From positions 124,001 to 188,000 of the forward strand of contig NZ_AZRN01000012.1 in NCBI RefSeq assembly GCF_002895565.1: a stretch of 64,000 bases of DNA, read 5' to 3'. Each line of letters opens with the position of its first letter. Positions within the stretch are counted from its first letter, which is position 1. The notes beneath the pieces were generated by a model. That model was not told the origin of the DNA and did no database searches. It saw only the letters and a list, made by a program, of their open reading frames with translations. This stretch comes from Petrotoga mexicana DSM 14811. GTDB lineage: Bacteria; Thermotogota; Thermotogae; Petrotogales; Petrotogaceae. The position numbers and the translations under genes were made by a program. Positions 16,180 through 24,273 of this stretch are shown one piece after another.

Positions 16180-19100
16180 TCATCCTTTAAAAAGTGACAT
16201 TTGATTTGTTTCTGGTAAGTTTTTCAACACACCTAATTCCCTTAAAGTTTCTACATTTGTTTTGTTACATCCACTCTTTGCAGCAAAATCTTCTATGGAT
16301 TTAAACCCATTTTCTCGTGATTTAATGATATTTTCTGCAGCTTTTTCGCCTAGATTCGGAACCTTGATAAAAGGCACAATAAGAGAATTTCCATCTATTA
16401 AAAACTTCTTTGAATCAGACTTGTACAAATCAACCATGGTGAAATTAAACCCTCTGAGCATCATTTCCAATGCTAACTCCAAAACAACCATCTCATTTTT
16501 TTTACGAACATCCAAATCCATATTACGGAGTTCAAATATTCTTTTCTTAATAGCTTCTCGACCGGAGAAAATGACTTTTAAGTTGAATTCATCACCTTTG
16601 ACGGTAAAATATGTAGAATAAAAAGCTAATGGATAATGAACTTTAAACCATGCGATTCTAAAGGCCATACTAACGTAAGCAGCCGCATGAGCTTTTGGAA
16701 AGAGGTATTTAATTTTTTGGCAAGAGATGATGAACCATTCCGGTACTTTTAATTCTTTCATTAGTTCAATATCTTCTGCGTCTATACCTTTACCTTTTCT
16801 TACCTTTTCCATTATTGAAAAAGCACTTTTTGGTGGTGCGCCTTTAGATAATAAATAATTCATTATATCGTCTCTACAAGAAATTACCTCATCTAAAGTT
16901 GCAACCTTCCTATCTATCCAGTTTTTAGCTATTCCGGACCATACATCAGTGCCATGAGATAAGCCAGATATTCTTACCAATTCAGAAAAACTCTTCGGTC
17001 TTGTGTCTTCCAACATCCTTCGAACAAAGGTAGTACCAAATTCTGGGACCCCTAACGTTCCAACAGTTGTACCCAATTCATTTTTTAAGTCTATTTTCAA
17101 AGCTTTTGTGGAAGAGAACAAACTCAAGGTTTTCTTATCGTCCATGGGGATTGCCATGGGGTCTACTCCAGTTAAATCTGACATCATTTTAATGAATGTG
17201 GGGTCGTCATGTCCAAGCGCATCTAATTTTACAAGATCGTTATGTATTACGTGGTAATCAAAATGAGTGGTTTGAACATTAGCTTTATTATCATTGGCAG
17301 GGAACTGAATCGGTGTATAATCGTAAACTTCCTCTTCTTTTGGCACTATCATGAGTCCACCGGGGTGTTGTCCTGTTGTCCGTTTCACCCCTGTTATCGC
17401 TTTGACTATTCTCGTTATCTCACTATTTTTTACAATTCCCTGCTCTTCACAATATTTCTTAGCGAAACCAAAGGCAGTTCTATCTGCAATCGTTGATATA
17501 GTACCTGCCCGAAAAACATGATCTTCTCCGAACATTTTTTCTATGTATTTATGTGCTATATTTTGATAATCTCCAGAAAAATTCAAATCTATATCAGGTA
17601 TTTTGTCACCTTCGAATCCCATGAATGTTTCAAAAGGAATATCTTGGCCATCTTTTTTCATTTTTGTTCCGCATTTTTCACATTTTTTATCGGGAAGATC
17701 ATAGCCAGAACCTATCTCCTTATTATCAAAAAATTCTACATTTTTACAATTTGGACATATGTAATGAGGAGGGAGAGGGTTTATCTCCGTTATTCCCAGC
17801 ATTGTAGCCACTAAAGAAGAACCAACAGACCCCCTGGAACCAACCAAATATCCATCCTCTAGGGATTTTTGTACTATTTTTTGAGCTATTAGATACAGTA
17901 CCGCATATCCATGTTTTATGATAGATTCCAGTTCTCTATTCAATCGGCTTTCAACAATTTCTGGTAAAGGATTTCCATATATCTCATAGGCCTTTTTCTT
18001 TGCAATTTCTTCTATTTCCACTTCTGCATTCTCTATCTTGGGAGGATGCAGTTTGTTACTAAGCGGCTTTATTGATTCTACCTGATCTGCGATCTCATTA
18101 GTATTGGTTATGACTATTTTCTCGGCTATTTCTTTATCTCCAAAAATTCTTTGAGCTTCATCTACCATCTCATCAGTTGTACGCAAGTATCTGTGTGCAA
18201 TGGAAGTTTTTCTCTTTTCTGCAACTTTTAATGCGTTGTAAAATATTTGGTCTTCTTTATCTAGATAATGAGCGTTTGAAACCATTACAACGGGCATGTT
18301 TAATTCGTTGCCAAGGTTATATATATCTTTATAAATCTTTTTTAACTGCTCTTCTGAAATAGATCGTTCTGATAAGGCATCCAATGGGGTCAATTCCAGA
18401 TAATCGTAAAACTTGGCTATTTCGATAATTTCATCATGAGATCCACCCCTAAGATAGGTTTGAAAGATTTCTCCTTCTTCTGCTCCACTACCTATCAGCA
18501 AACCTTCTCTCATTCGGGATAATTCACTTTTTAAAATTCTGGGTACTCTGTAAAAATATTTTACGTGGGCATTTGAAACTAGTTTATAAAGATTCTTGAG
18601 GCCGATTTTGTTCTTTACCAAAATAGTCATAGTACTTGGTCGGATTCTTCTAAAATCTATGAATTTTTGTAATTTTTCAAGATCCGACAACATTTCCACA
18701 TTTTTAGGTTTTGCCATTTCTATAAGTTTCAAAAACACTAAAGCGGTTATATTTGCATCTTCATGAGCCCTATGGTGTTCAAAATTTCCAAGCTTTAACT
18801 CCTCAACTACCTTATCCAACCCATATCCTTTTAAAGTTAACAAGGATTTCGAAAGGGCTAAAGTATCTATATAGGTCTGTTCAAAGTGTTCGTTATAAAC
18901 TTTTCTAACCCATTCCCGTATAAAACGGTAATCAAAATCAGCGTTATGGGCAACTAACACTGTGCCTTCTATGAAACTCAAAAATTGAGGTAGGACTTCC
19001 TCTATCGGCTTTTCAACTTCCAACATCTGATTTGTTATACCTGTAAAATTACTTGTAAAGTTTGAGACAGGTTTTCTGGGCTTAATTAAACGATGAAACT

Positions 19101-20343
19101 TAGACACGATTTTCAGGTTCTTTATTTTTACAGCACCTATCTCAATTATTTCGTGCATAGCAGGTTCTAATCCTGTGGTTTCCAAATCGAAAACAACAAA
19201 TTCAGTTTCACTTATTTTTTTATCTTCCGTCAGCAAACTTATAATGTTGACAAATTCATCAACGACATAGGCTTGCATACCAAAAATAGGTTTTATACCT
19301 TCTGCAACAGCTTTTTCATAAAATTCTGGAATACTCTGAACGACCCCAGAATCGGTTATAGCTACCGCTTTATGGCCCCAATTTTTTATGGTCTTTACTA
19401 CTTCCCCCACGTCGAGTAACCCTTCCATCGCACTTAGTTTTGAGTGTAAATGAAGCTCCACCCTTTTTGTGGGGTAGTTATCTTTCCTTTCAAGGGTTTC
19501 TTCTTTTAACTTAACTATATTCATAGGTCTAATTGCAAATTCATGACTAAAAGAATCGTAAAAAATAATACCTTCAATTAATACGTTATCTCCCTCATCT
19601 AATTCTTTGTTTAAATTATTAGCCGTTTCAGAAAAGGTTTTTACAACAGCGGAACTTTTTTTATCAGTAATGAAAAGAGTAGATACAGGCCCTTTTTCAT
19701 TGTACTCTTTGTAGAATATTTTCCCGTTAACTACAACGTTACTTCCTTCATTTGAAGGAAGCATCGATAACGGTAGTGGTACTTTTTTAAAATCCCTCCC
19801 CATAATCACGACCCTTTCTGTATCGGCTAATTTTTTCGAAATATCGGAATTAGACATTAAGTTACTATCATGGGAATCAGACCTGTCATAACCTTTATCA
19901 ATAAAAGTGGGTTTTAAACTTTCATCTATAATAAATTCATAAGGGATTCTGCCACCGAGATATTTAAATAAAATATTATCCAATTCTTCTTTTTCCTTTG
20001 TTAATCTGTTTTTTACTATCGGCGAGTACGTTTTAAATACTATTTTGTTTTCTTGAAAATATTCAGGCTTTAAAAGTCTTAGATAATCTTTTAAACGATG
20101 ATTCATTATCAATTGTTGCCAATTTCTAACAATAAATTCGGGTCCTTCATCATTTGTAAAAGAGATTTTGACATCTCTCTTGAGAAGTCTAGTAAAGAAA
20201 AGCTTCAATGAAGCCTCATCGATATCCTTACCTATATCCTGTAAATTGATTTCTGCCTCCTCATCTTTTACAATGATTTTTCCACTTATTTCAAAAGGAA
20301 TAAAACCTACATTTTCCATCAAGAAATTTTTAATATCTTGCAT
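16180..20343 (-). CDS. polC: DNA polymerase III, PolC type (alpha subunit with proofreading exonuclease)
   Basis: 1387 residues, replicative polymerase of the low-GC Gram-positive type. In order: N-terminal domain, OB fold (around VVVNGKIFYKEYN), PHP domain starting RVELHLHSKLSAMEGL, an inserted DEDDh exonuclease (FVVFDLETTGLEP ... LVAHNADFDYRFI), the rest of PHP, a four-cysteine zinc site (CPNC...CEKC), and the palm with PDIDLNFSG. It ends NQMSLFKG, where QMSLF fits the clamp-binding pentapeptide. The ATG at 20343 has AGGAGGAG eight bases upstream; it overlaps the end of ruvC by 14 bases. The following gene encodes a clamp-like protein. Confidence 0.96.
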   Translation of the reverse strand: MQDIKNFLMENVGFIPFEISGKIIVKDEEAEINLQDIGKDIDEASLKLFFTRLLKRDVKISFTNDEGPEFIVRNWQQLIMNHRLKDYLRLLKPEYFQENKIVFKTYSPIVKNRLTKEKEELDNILFKYLGGRIPYEFIIDESLKPTFIDKGYDRSDSHDSNLMSNSDISKKLADTERVVIMGRDFKKVPLPLSMLPSNEGSNVVVNGKIFYKEYNEKGPVSTLFITDKKSSAVVKTFSETANNLNKELDEGDNVLIEGIIFYDSFSHEFAIRPMNIVKLKEETLERKDNYPTKRVELHLHSKLSAMEGLLDVGEVVKTIKNWGHKAVAITDSGVVQSIPEFYEKAVAEGIKPIFGMQAYVVDEFVNIISLLTEDKKISETEFVVFDLETTGLEPAMHEIIEIGAVKIKNLKIVSKFHRLIKPRKPVSNFTSNFTGITNQMLEVEKPIEEVLPQFLSFIEGTVLVAHNADFDYRFIREWVRKVYNEHFEQTYIDTLALSKSLLTLKGYGLDKVVEELKLGNFEHHRAHEDANITALVFLKLIEMAKPKNVEMLSDLEKLQKFIDFRRIRPSTMTILVKNKIGLKNLYKLVSNAHVKYFYRVPRILKSELSRMREGLLIGSGAEEGEIFQTYLRGGSHDEIIEIAKFYDYLELTPLDALSERSISEEQLKKIYKDIYNLGNELNMPVVMVSNAHYLDKEDQIFYNALKVAEKRKTSIAHRYLRTTDEMVDEAQRIFGDKEIAEKIVITNTNEIADQVESIKPLSNKLHPPKIENAEVEIEEIAKKKAYEIYGNPLPEIVESRLNRELESIIKHGYAVLYLIAQKIVQKSLEDGYLVGSRGSVGSSLVATMLGITEINPLPPHYICPNCKNVEFFDNKEIGSGYDLPDKKCEKCGTKMKKDGQDIPFETFMGFEGDKIPDIDLNFSGDYQNIAHKYIEKMFGEDHVFRAGTISTIADRTAFGFAKKYCEEQGIVKNSEITRIVKAITGVKRTTGQHPGGLMIVPKEEEVYDYTPIQFPANDNKANVQTTHFDYHVIHNDLVKLDALGHDDPTFIKMMSDLTGVDPMAIPMDDKKTLSLFSSTKALKIDLKNELGTTVGTLGVPEFGTTFVRRMLEDTRPKSFSELVRISGLSHGTDVWSGIAKNWIDRKVATLDEVISCRDDIMNYLLSKGAPPKSAFSIMEKVRKGKGIDAEDIELMKELKVPEWFIISCQKIKYLFPKAHAAAYVSMAFRIAWFKVHYPLAFYSTYFTVKGDEFNLKVIFSGREAIKKRIFELRNMDLDVRKKNEMVVLELALEMMLRGFNFTMVDLYKSDSKKFLIDGNSLIVPFIKVPNLGEKAAENIIKSRENGFKSIEDFAAKSGCNKTNVETLRELGVLKNLPETNQMSLFKG

Positions 20344-20821
20344 TTTTGAAGCTCCTCCTAAAATTTCCATGACAAAAAGCTGTGGCTAACGCATCTGCTG
20401 CATCATCTGGAGTTGGCGTTTTTTCCAACTTCAATAATAACTTTAAAGTTCTCTGTATCTGCCCTTTTTCAGCTCTTCCATATCCTGTAACAGCCTGTTT
20501 TATCTGAAAAGGTGTGTATTCATAAATCGGTATATTTTCTTTTTCTAAACAAAGTAGAATAACACCTCTCGCCTCTCCTACCTGTATAGCGGTTGCAACG
20601 TTTTTAAAGAAATATAATTTTTCTACAGCAGACTCATCAGGTTTATAGGTTTCTATTAAATTTCTGAGTTGTTCGTCTATGTTCAGTAACCTTTTTGGAA
20701 GTTCGTCTTCCTTGCTAGTATATATTACGCCATAATCAATCAAGTTGAACCTGTTACCTTTTTTTTCAAGGACACCGTATCCTATCCTTCCATAGCCGGG
20801 ATCTATTCCCAAAATTACCAT
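20330..20821 (-). CDS. ruvC: Holliday junction resolvase RuvC
   Basis: 163 residues. It is the endonuclease that cuts Holliday junctions symmetrically. Catalytic acids are visible: Asp in ILGIDPGYGRIGYG, Glu in SAVEKLYFF, and the Asp pair in TPDDAADALATAFCH. The ATG at 20821 shares its first base with the stop of the upstream M24 peptidase (TAATG), with GGAG nine bases before; an upstream in-frame ATG is less well placed. It overlaps the polC start by 14 bases. Confidence 0.94.
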   Translation of the reverse strand: MVILGIDPGYGRIGYGVLEKKGNRFNLIDYGVIYTSKEDELPKRLLNIDEQLRNLIETYKPDESAVEKLYFFKNVATAIQVGEARGVILLCLEKENIPIYEYTPFQIKQAVTGYGRAEKGQIQRTLKLLLKLEKTPTPDDAADALATAFCHGNFRRSFKNARY

Positions 20822-22062
20822 TAAAACACACTCCAAATACATTCAATTTCTTCAATCTCTTTGGGGATTTCTCTGGATAAATTTTCGCATCCATTCTCAG
20901 TTATAAGAAGATCGTCTTCTATGCGAACCCCGATACCCTCTTCTTCTATATACAAACCTGGCTCATTGGTAATGACCATTCCTGGTTTTAAAGGAATATT
21001 CCTATCTCCTACGTCATGGGTATCCAAACCTAAAAAGTGACTCACGGAATGAAAATAATATTTTGAAAGCTCTTCATCGGTTTTAATCAAGCCAATTTTT
21101 TTACAACTTTCTGCTAACGATTTCTTGGCAATTTCATTCAATTCAAAAAGGGTTAAACCTGGTTTGGCTTGTGACTGAACTTCTTTCTGGGTATTTAAAA
21201 CAATTTGGTAAATTTCTGCTTGTCTTGGAGAAAACTGTCTACTTATGGGAAAAGTCCTTGATATATCCCCACTATAATAATTATATTGTGCCCCCAAGTC
21301 CAACAATACTAAATCGCCCTCTTGTGTTTTTCGGCTGTTTGCAGAGTAATGTAAAATCGTAGAATTTGGTCCTGAGGCTACTATTGGTTTAAAAGCGAAA
21401 TCTTTTACCCCGTTTTTTCTCAAAGAAAAATCAAAATATGCTTCAAGCTCGTACTCGTACATTCCAGGCTTTGAATTTTTTATTATGTTCAAAATCCCTT
21501 CTCTTGTAATTTCAATGGCTTTCTTAATATTATTGATTTCTTCTTCATCTTTAATAGTCCTCAATTCTGCTATTTTTGCTGAAACATCTTTTATACTAAC
21601 ATATGGAAATAATCTTTGTGTTTCTTGAGCAATTTGCTTTTCTTTTGTCATACTCTCCCAATGAGGAGATTTTAAATACAAATATACATTCTTAATGTTA
21701 AACCTTGATAGGGTGTCTCCAATATATCCATTTAATTCATCCAAAAAAGATATATCTTCTTCTTGAATTTTACTAAACTTAGAACAATGTTCTTTACTTG
21801 GCTTTTCACCAACCCATCTAGCTAACTTTGGATCGTTTCTTTCTATGAATAGTTTTTCAACTGTTTTTGATTCGGTTTTGTAAATTAATAAATAAGCGTT
21901 TTCTATATCTAAATCCGTAAAATAGTAGAAGTTTCGATCAGGAGTAAAGCTATAGGTTTCGTCTGCGCTTTTTACTGGACTTTTTCCTGAGTAAAGAATC
22001 AACATCGAACCTTCTTCCAAACCGTTCATTATTTTTTCTCTTCTACTTTTTACATCTGCCAT
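20821..22062 (-). CDS. M24 family metallopeptidase (Xaa-Pro aminopeptidase-like)
   Basis: 413 residues with the aminopeptidase P layout: an N-terminal creatinase-like domain and a C-terminal pita-bread domain. Metal ligands are seen as Asp in LLDLGAQYNYYSGDISRTF (two), His in HSVSHFLGLDTHDVGD, Glu in NEPGLYIEEEG and Glu in VRIEDDLLIT. It should remove N-terminal residues preceding proline. The ATG at 22062 follows AGGAGGAGTCAGT; the longer reading frame upstream has no such site. It is the first gene of a peptidase-ruvC-polC-clamp-like run of overlapping genes. Confidence 0.9.
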   Translation of the reverse strand: MADVKSRREKIMNGLEEGSMLILYSGKSPVKSADETYSFTPDRNFYYFTDLDIENAYLLIYKTESKTVEKLFIERNDPKLARWVGEKPSKEHCSKFSKIQEEDISFLDELNGYIGDTLSRFNIKNVYLYLKSPHWESMTKEKQIAQETQRLFPYVSIKDVSAKIAELRTIKDEEEINNIKKAIEITREGILNIIKNSKPGMYEYELEAYFDFSLRKNGVKDFAFKPIVASGPNSTILHYSANSRKTQEGDLVLLDLGAQYNYYSGDISRTFPISRQFSPRQAEIYQIVLNTQKEVQSQAKPGLTLFELNEIAKKSLAESCKKIGLIKTDEELSKYYFHSVSHFLGLDTHDVGDRNIPLKPGMVITNEPGLYIEEEGIGVRIEDDLLITENGCENLSREIPKEIEEIECIWSVF

Positions 22063-22121
22063 ACTGACTCCTCCTAATCCCAAAAAATCGTCTGGTCTTT
22101 AGAAACTCTAAAATATTATTT

Positions 22122-22152
22122 AGCGCCCCTTCGCCCCGCTGCCCACCCTTAT
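22122..22152 (-). repeat. GC-rich interspersed repeat, copy B (inverted)
   Basis: Read on the minus strand this spacer has GGGTGGGCAGCGGGG followed by CGAAGGGGCGCTA, the same core as copies A, C and E. Further on in the same reading direction comes AATATTTTAGAGTTTCTAAAG, which resembles the sequences after the copy at 31508-31525 and at 31634-31655. It lies between the divergent M24 peptidase and the gene at 22291. Confidence 0.85.
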
Positions 22153-22290
22153 TTTATTTTTCTAAATGCCTAGATCTGTTTTAAATTTTCTCTTTTTATT
22201 ATATCATTAAAATGTGATACTTTTATTCTAAAGAAATAACTTTTTTAGACGATTATATTCTAGGAGTCAGAAAAAAAAGGAGTGAATACA

Positions 22291-22905
22291 ATGTTTGATG
22301 AGGAGAATATAAAGTTGAGAATAAGCGGTGTAAAAACTTTTGATTTAGATATTCCAGCAGATAAGTACAATACTTTTGAAGAGATAGTGCAAGATTATAT
22401 TAACAAAACAAAAGGCGTTTTAACTAAAATAACGATCAATGAAAAAGAAATCCCTTTAAATTATTACGATGAAATAAAAGATTCTTTCTTTGAAGGTGGA
22501 GAAGAGGTAGAGTTGGAATTCACTTCAAAAAAAGAAGTTTTATTCGATCTTATCTCTCAATCACTTGAATATATTAGTAAGGTTAGGGAAAATTTAGAAA
22601 GGGTTTCAAAAGAAGTTTTGCTTAATACAAACGAAGGGCATAAAATGCTTAACAGTATTGCAGAAGGTTTGCAAGCTCTATTAGACGTCATAGAACAAAC
22701 ACGAGCTTTCAGCGAGGAAGATTTTTACAACCCAGGAGACTTAGACGACGTACAAAATGTTGTCCAAGATATAATTAGATCTCAAGGGAATCAAGATTAT
22801 TTAGAGCTTTCAGACATCATTGAATTTGATTTCAATGAAGTTTTGTCGACCTTTGAAACGATTTTAAAAAATGCTCAAAAAACTCTTGAGAAAAAAGGGG
22901 TGTAA
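22291..22905 (+). CDS. Conserved hypothetical protein upstream of fliS
   Basis: 204 residues, acidic, no membrane segment or signal peptide. The N-terminal 80 residues look like a small alpha/beta domain (IKLRISGVKTFDLDIPADKY ... VELEFTSKKEV). The rest is helical, including SLEYISKVRENLERVSKEVL and a C-terminal helix LSTFETILKNAQKTLEKKG. I do not recognise a characterised family. The ATG at 22291 follows AAGGAGTGA. It is five bases from fliS, so a flagellar chaperone or assembly role is plausible but only from context. Confidence 0.7.
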   Translation: MFDEENIKLRISGVKTFDLDIPADKYNTFEEIVQDYINKTKGVLTKITINEKEIPLNYYDEIKDSFFEGGEEVELEFTSKKEVLFDLISQSLEYISKVRENLERVSKEVLLNTNEGHKMLNSIAEGLQALLDVIEQTRAFSEEDFYNPGDLDDVQNVVQDIIRSQGNQDYLELSDIIEFDFNEVLSTFETILKNAQKTLEKKGV

Positions 22906-22910
22906 TTTGA

Positions 22911-23348
22911 ATGTACAATAATAATCAAAACGCTAACTATTATTTTGAAAACAGTATAAAAACAGCTAGTCCCGCAAAATTAGTCGAACTTTTGTATCAA
23001 AATTCGATAGAAAGAATAAATAGAGCAATAAAAGCTATTGAAAACAAAAATTTTTCCGAGGCCAATAAACAGATCATAAGAGTTGAAGACATAGTCACAG
23101 AACTCAACGTTTCTTTGAATCTTGAAAAAGGTGGAGAGATAGCTAAAAACCTCAGAGCACTTTATAATTACATGTATCAAAGATTGTTAGAATCAAATAC
23201 CAAAAAGGATATTGAAATTTTAAAAGAAGTAAGATCTTTCCTACAAGAGCTCTTAGATACCTGGAAAGAACTATTGAAAAAAGAAGTCAAAACTTCCCGT
23301 GAGTTAAACGCTAAATCTGTCGACCCTAAATTTGATCTTCAATATTAA
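22911..23348 (+). CDS. fliS: Flagellar export chaperone FliS
   Basis: 145 residues, typical FliS size. FliS binds flagellin C-termini in the cytosol and prevents early polymerisation. The N-terminus NANYYFENSIKTASPAKLVELLYQNSIERINRAIKAIE matches the family pattern Y....I.TASP.KLV.LLYD..I..., followed by helices ending in LRALYNYMYQRLLESNTKKD. Flagellin itself is not in the window. A bidirectional terminator follows at 23360-23402. Confidence 0.9.
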   Translation: MYNNNQNANYYFENSIKTASPAKLVELLYQNSIERINRAIKAIENKNFSEANKQIIRVEDIVTELNVSLNLEKGGEIAKNLRALYNYMYQRLLESNTKKDIEILKEVRSFLQELLDTWKELLKKEVKTSRELNAKSVDPKFDLQY

Positions 23349-23359
23349 ATTAAAAAATA

Positions 23360-23402
23360 CAAAAACCCTCCAAAGTCATATACGTCTGTTGGAGGGTTTT
23401 TG
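23360..23402. terminator. Bidirectional terminator between fliS and the amidase gene
   Basis: CAAAAACCCTCCAA (23360-23373) pairs with TTGGAGGGTTTTTG (23389-23402). The stem is GC-rich at its top, with A/T runs at the base, so it can serve both convergent transcripts. The stop codon of the leftward amidase gene is directly at its right edge. Confidence 0.9.
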
Positions 23403-23403
23403 T

Positions 23404-24234
23404 TTAATCAATTTTGAAAGCTATCTCATTGTAGATCTTCAACATCTTTATTTCGTGAAGTGATGGCTCCAAAAGCCTTTCTTCAAGAATTTTATCGGTA
23501 TCTATACTTACCTGTGCAATTACATCTTCTTCATCTTCCAATTTAATCAGGGTATCTCCATGTGGATCAACAGCTATGGAATTTCCGCAAAAAGGAATCG
23601 AATCTTCAGAGGGTTTACCAACGGCGTTTACCCCGATTGCAAACAGTTGATTATCTTGTGCCCGGGCGGATGTTCTTACCTCTACTAATTTTTCAAAACC
23701 TTTTGGAACAGCAGAGGTAATTATTAGTATTTGTGCCCCTCTAAGGGCCATTACCCTATATAATTCTGGAAAAGCATGATCATAACAAATTGATAAACCG
23801 ATTTTTATACCTTTCCAATCTATTATCTCTATAGACGTTCCTTCGGAAAGTCTAAACTTTTCTTTTGGAAAAACAAATATTTTTCTATACTTACCAAGTA
23901 ATTTACCTGAATCATCTATTAAAATCGAGGTATCGTAATACTTCCCAATTATTATTGGGTCTTTTTCTAAAATGTTTGCAACAATAGAAACGTTGTATTT
24001 CTTTGCAATCCTTATAACTTCTTGAGTAGTTTCACCTTCTGGTATAATTTCGGCAAGATCTTCGGCGTAATTGTTAATACTTTCAAGATCGTATCCTATG
24101 TTAAAAAACTCTGGTAGGATGTATAAATCCGCTTTTTTTACTTCTTTTGAAATCAAAGAATCTAACTTTTTAAGGTTTGTTTCTTTGTCATTCAATTTTG
24201 AGCTCAATTGCACTAAACCAAATACTTTTTTCAT
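23404..24234 (-). CDS. Carbon-nitrogen hydrolase (nitrilase superfamily)
   Basis: 276 residues. The Glu-Lys-Cys triad is visible: Glu in LYILPEFFNIGYD, Lys in GKYRKIFVFPKEKF and Cys in KIGLSICYDHAFPELYR. It should hydrolyse an amide or carbamoyl bond in the cytosol; the exact substrate cannot be told (omega-amidase and N-carbamoyl-amine hydrolase relatives are possible). A G-rich ribosome site precedes the ATG. It is the last gene of the leftward operon of sugar transporter and mannosidase, 39 bases after the GH38 gene, so it may act on an amide-bearing part of the imported compound. Confidence 0.85.
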   Translation of the reverse strand: MKKVFGLVQLSSKLNDKETNLKKLDSLISKEVKKADLYILPEFFNIGYDLESINNYAEDLAEIIPEGETTQEVIRIAKKYNVSIVANILEKDPIIIGKYYDTSILIDDSGKLLGKYRKIFVFPKEKFRLSEGTSIEIIDWKGIKIGLSICYDHAFPELYRVMALRGAQILIITSAVPKGFEKLVEVRTSARAQDNQLFAIGVNAVGKPSEDSIPFCGNSIAVDPHGDTLIKLEDEEDVIAQVSIDTDKILEERLLEPSLHEIKMLKIYNEIAFKID

Positions 24235-24273
24235 AATGATGTCCCCCCGTATAATATATTATAGATTATGAAA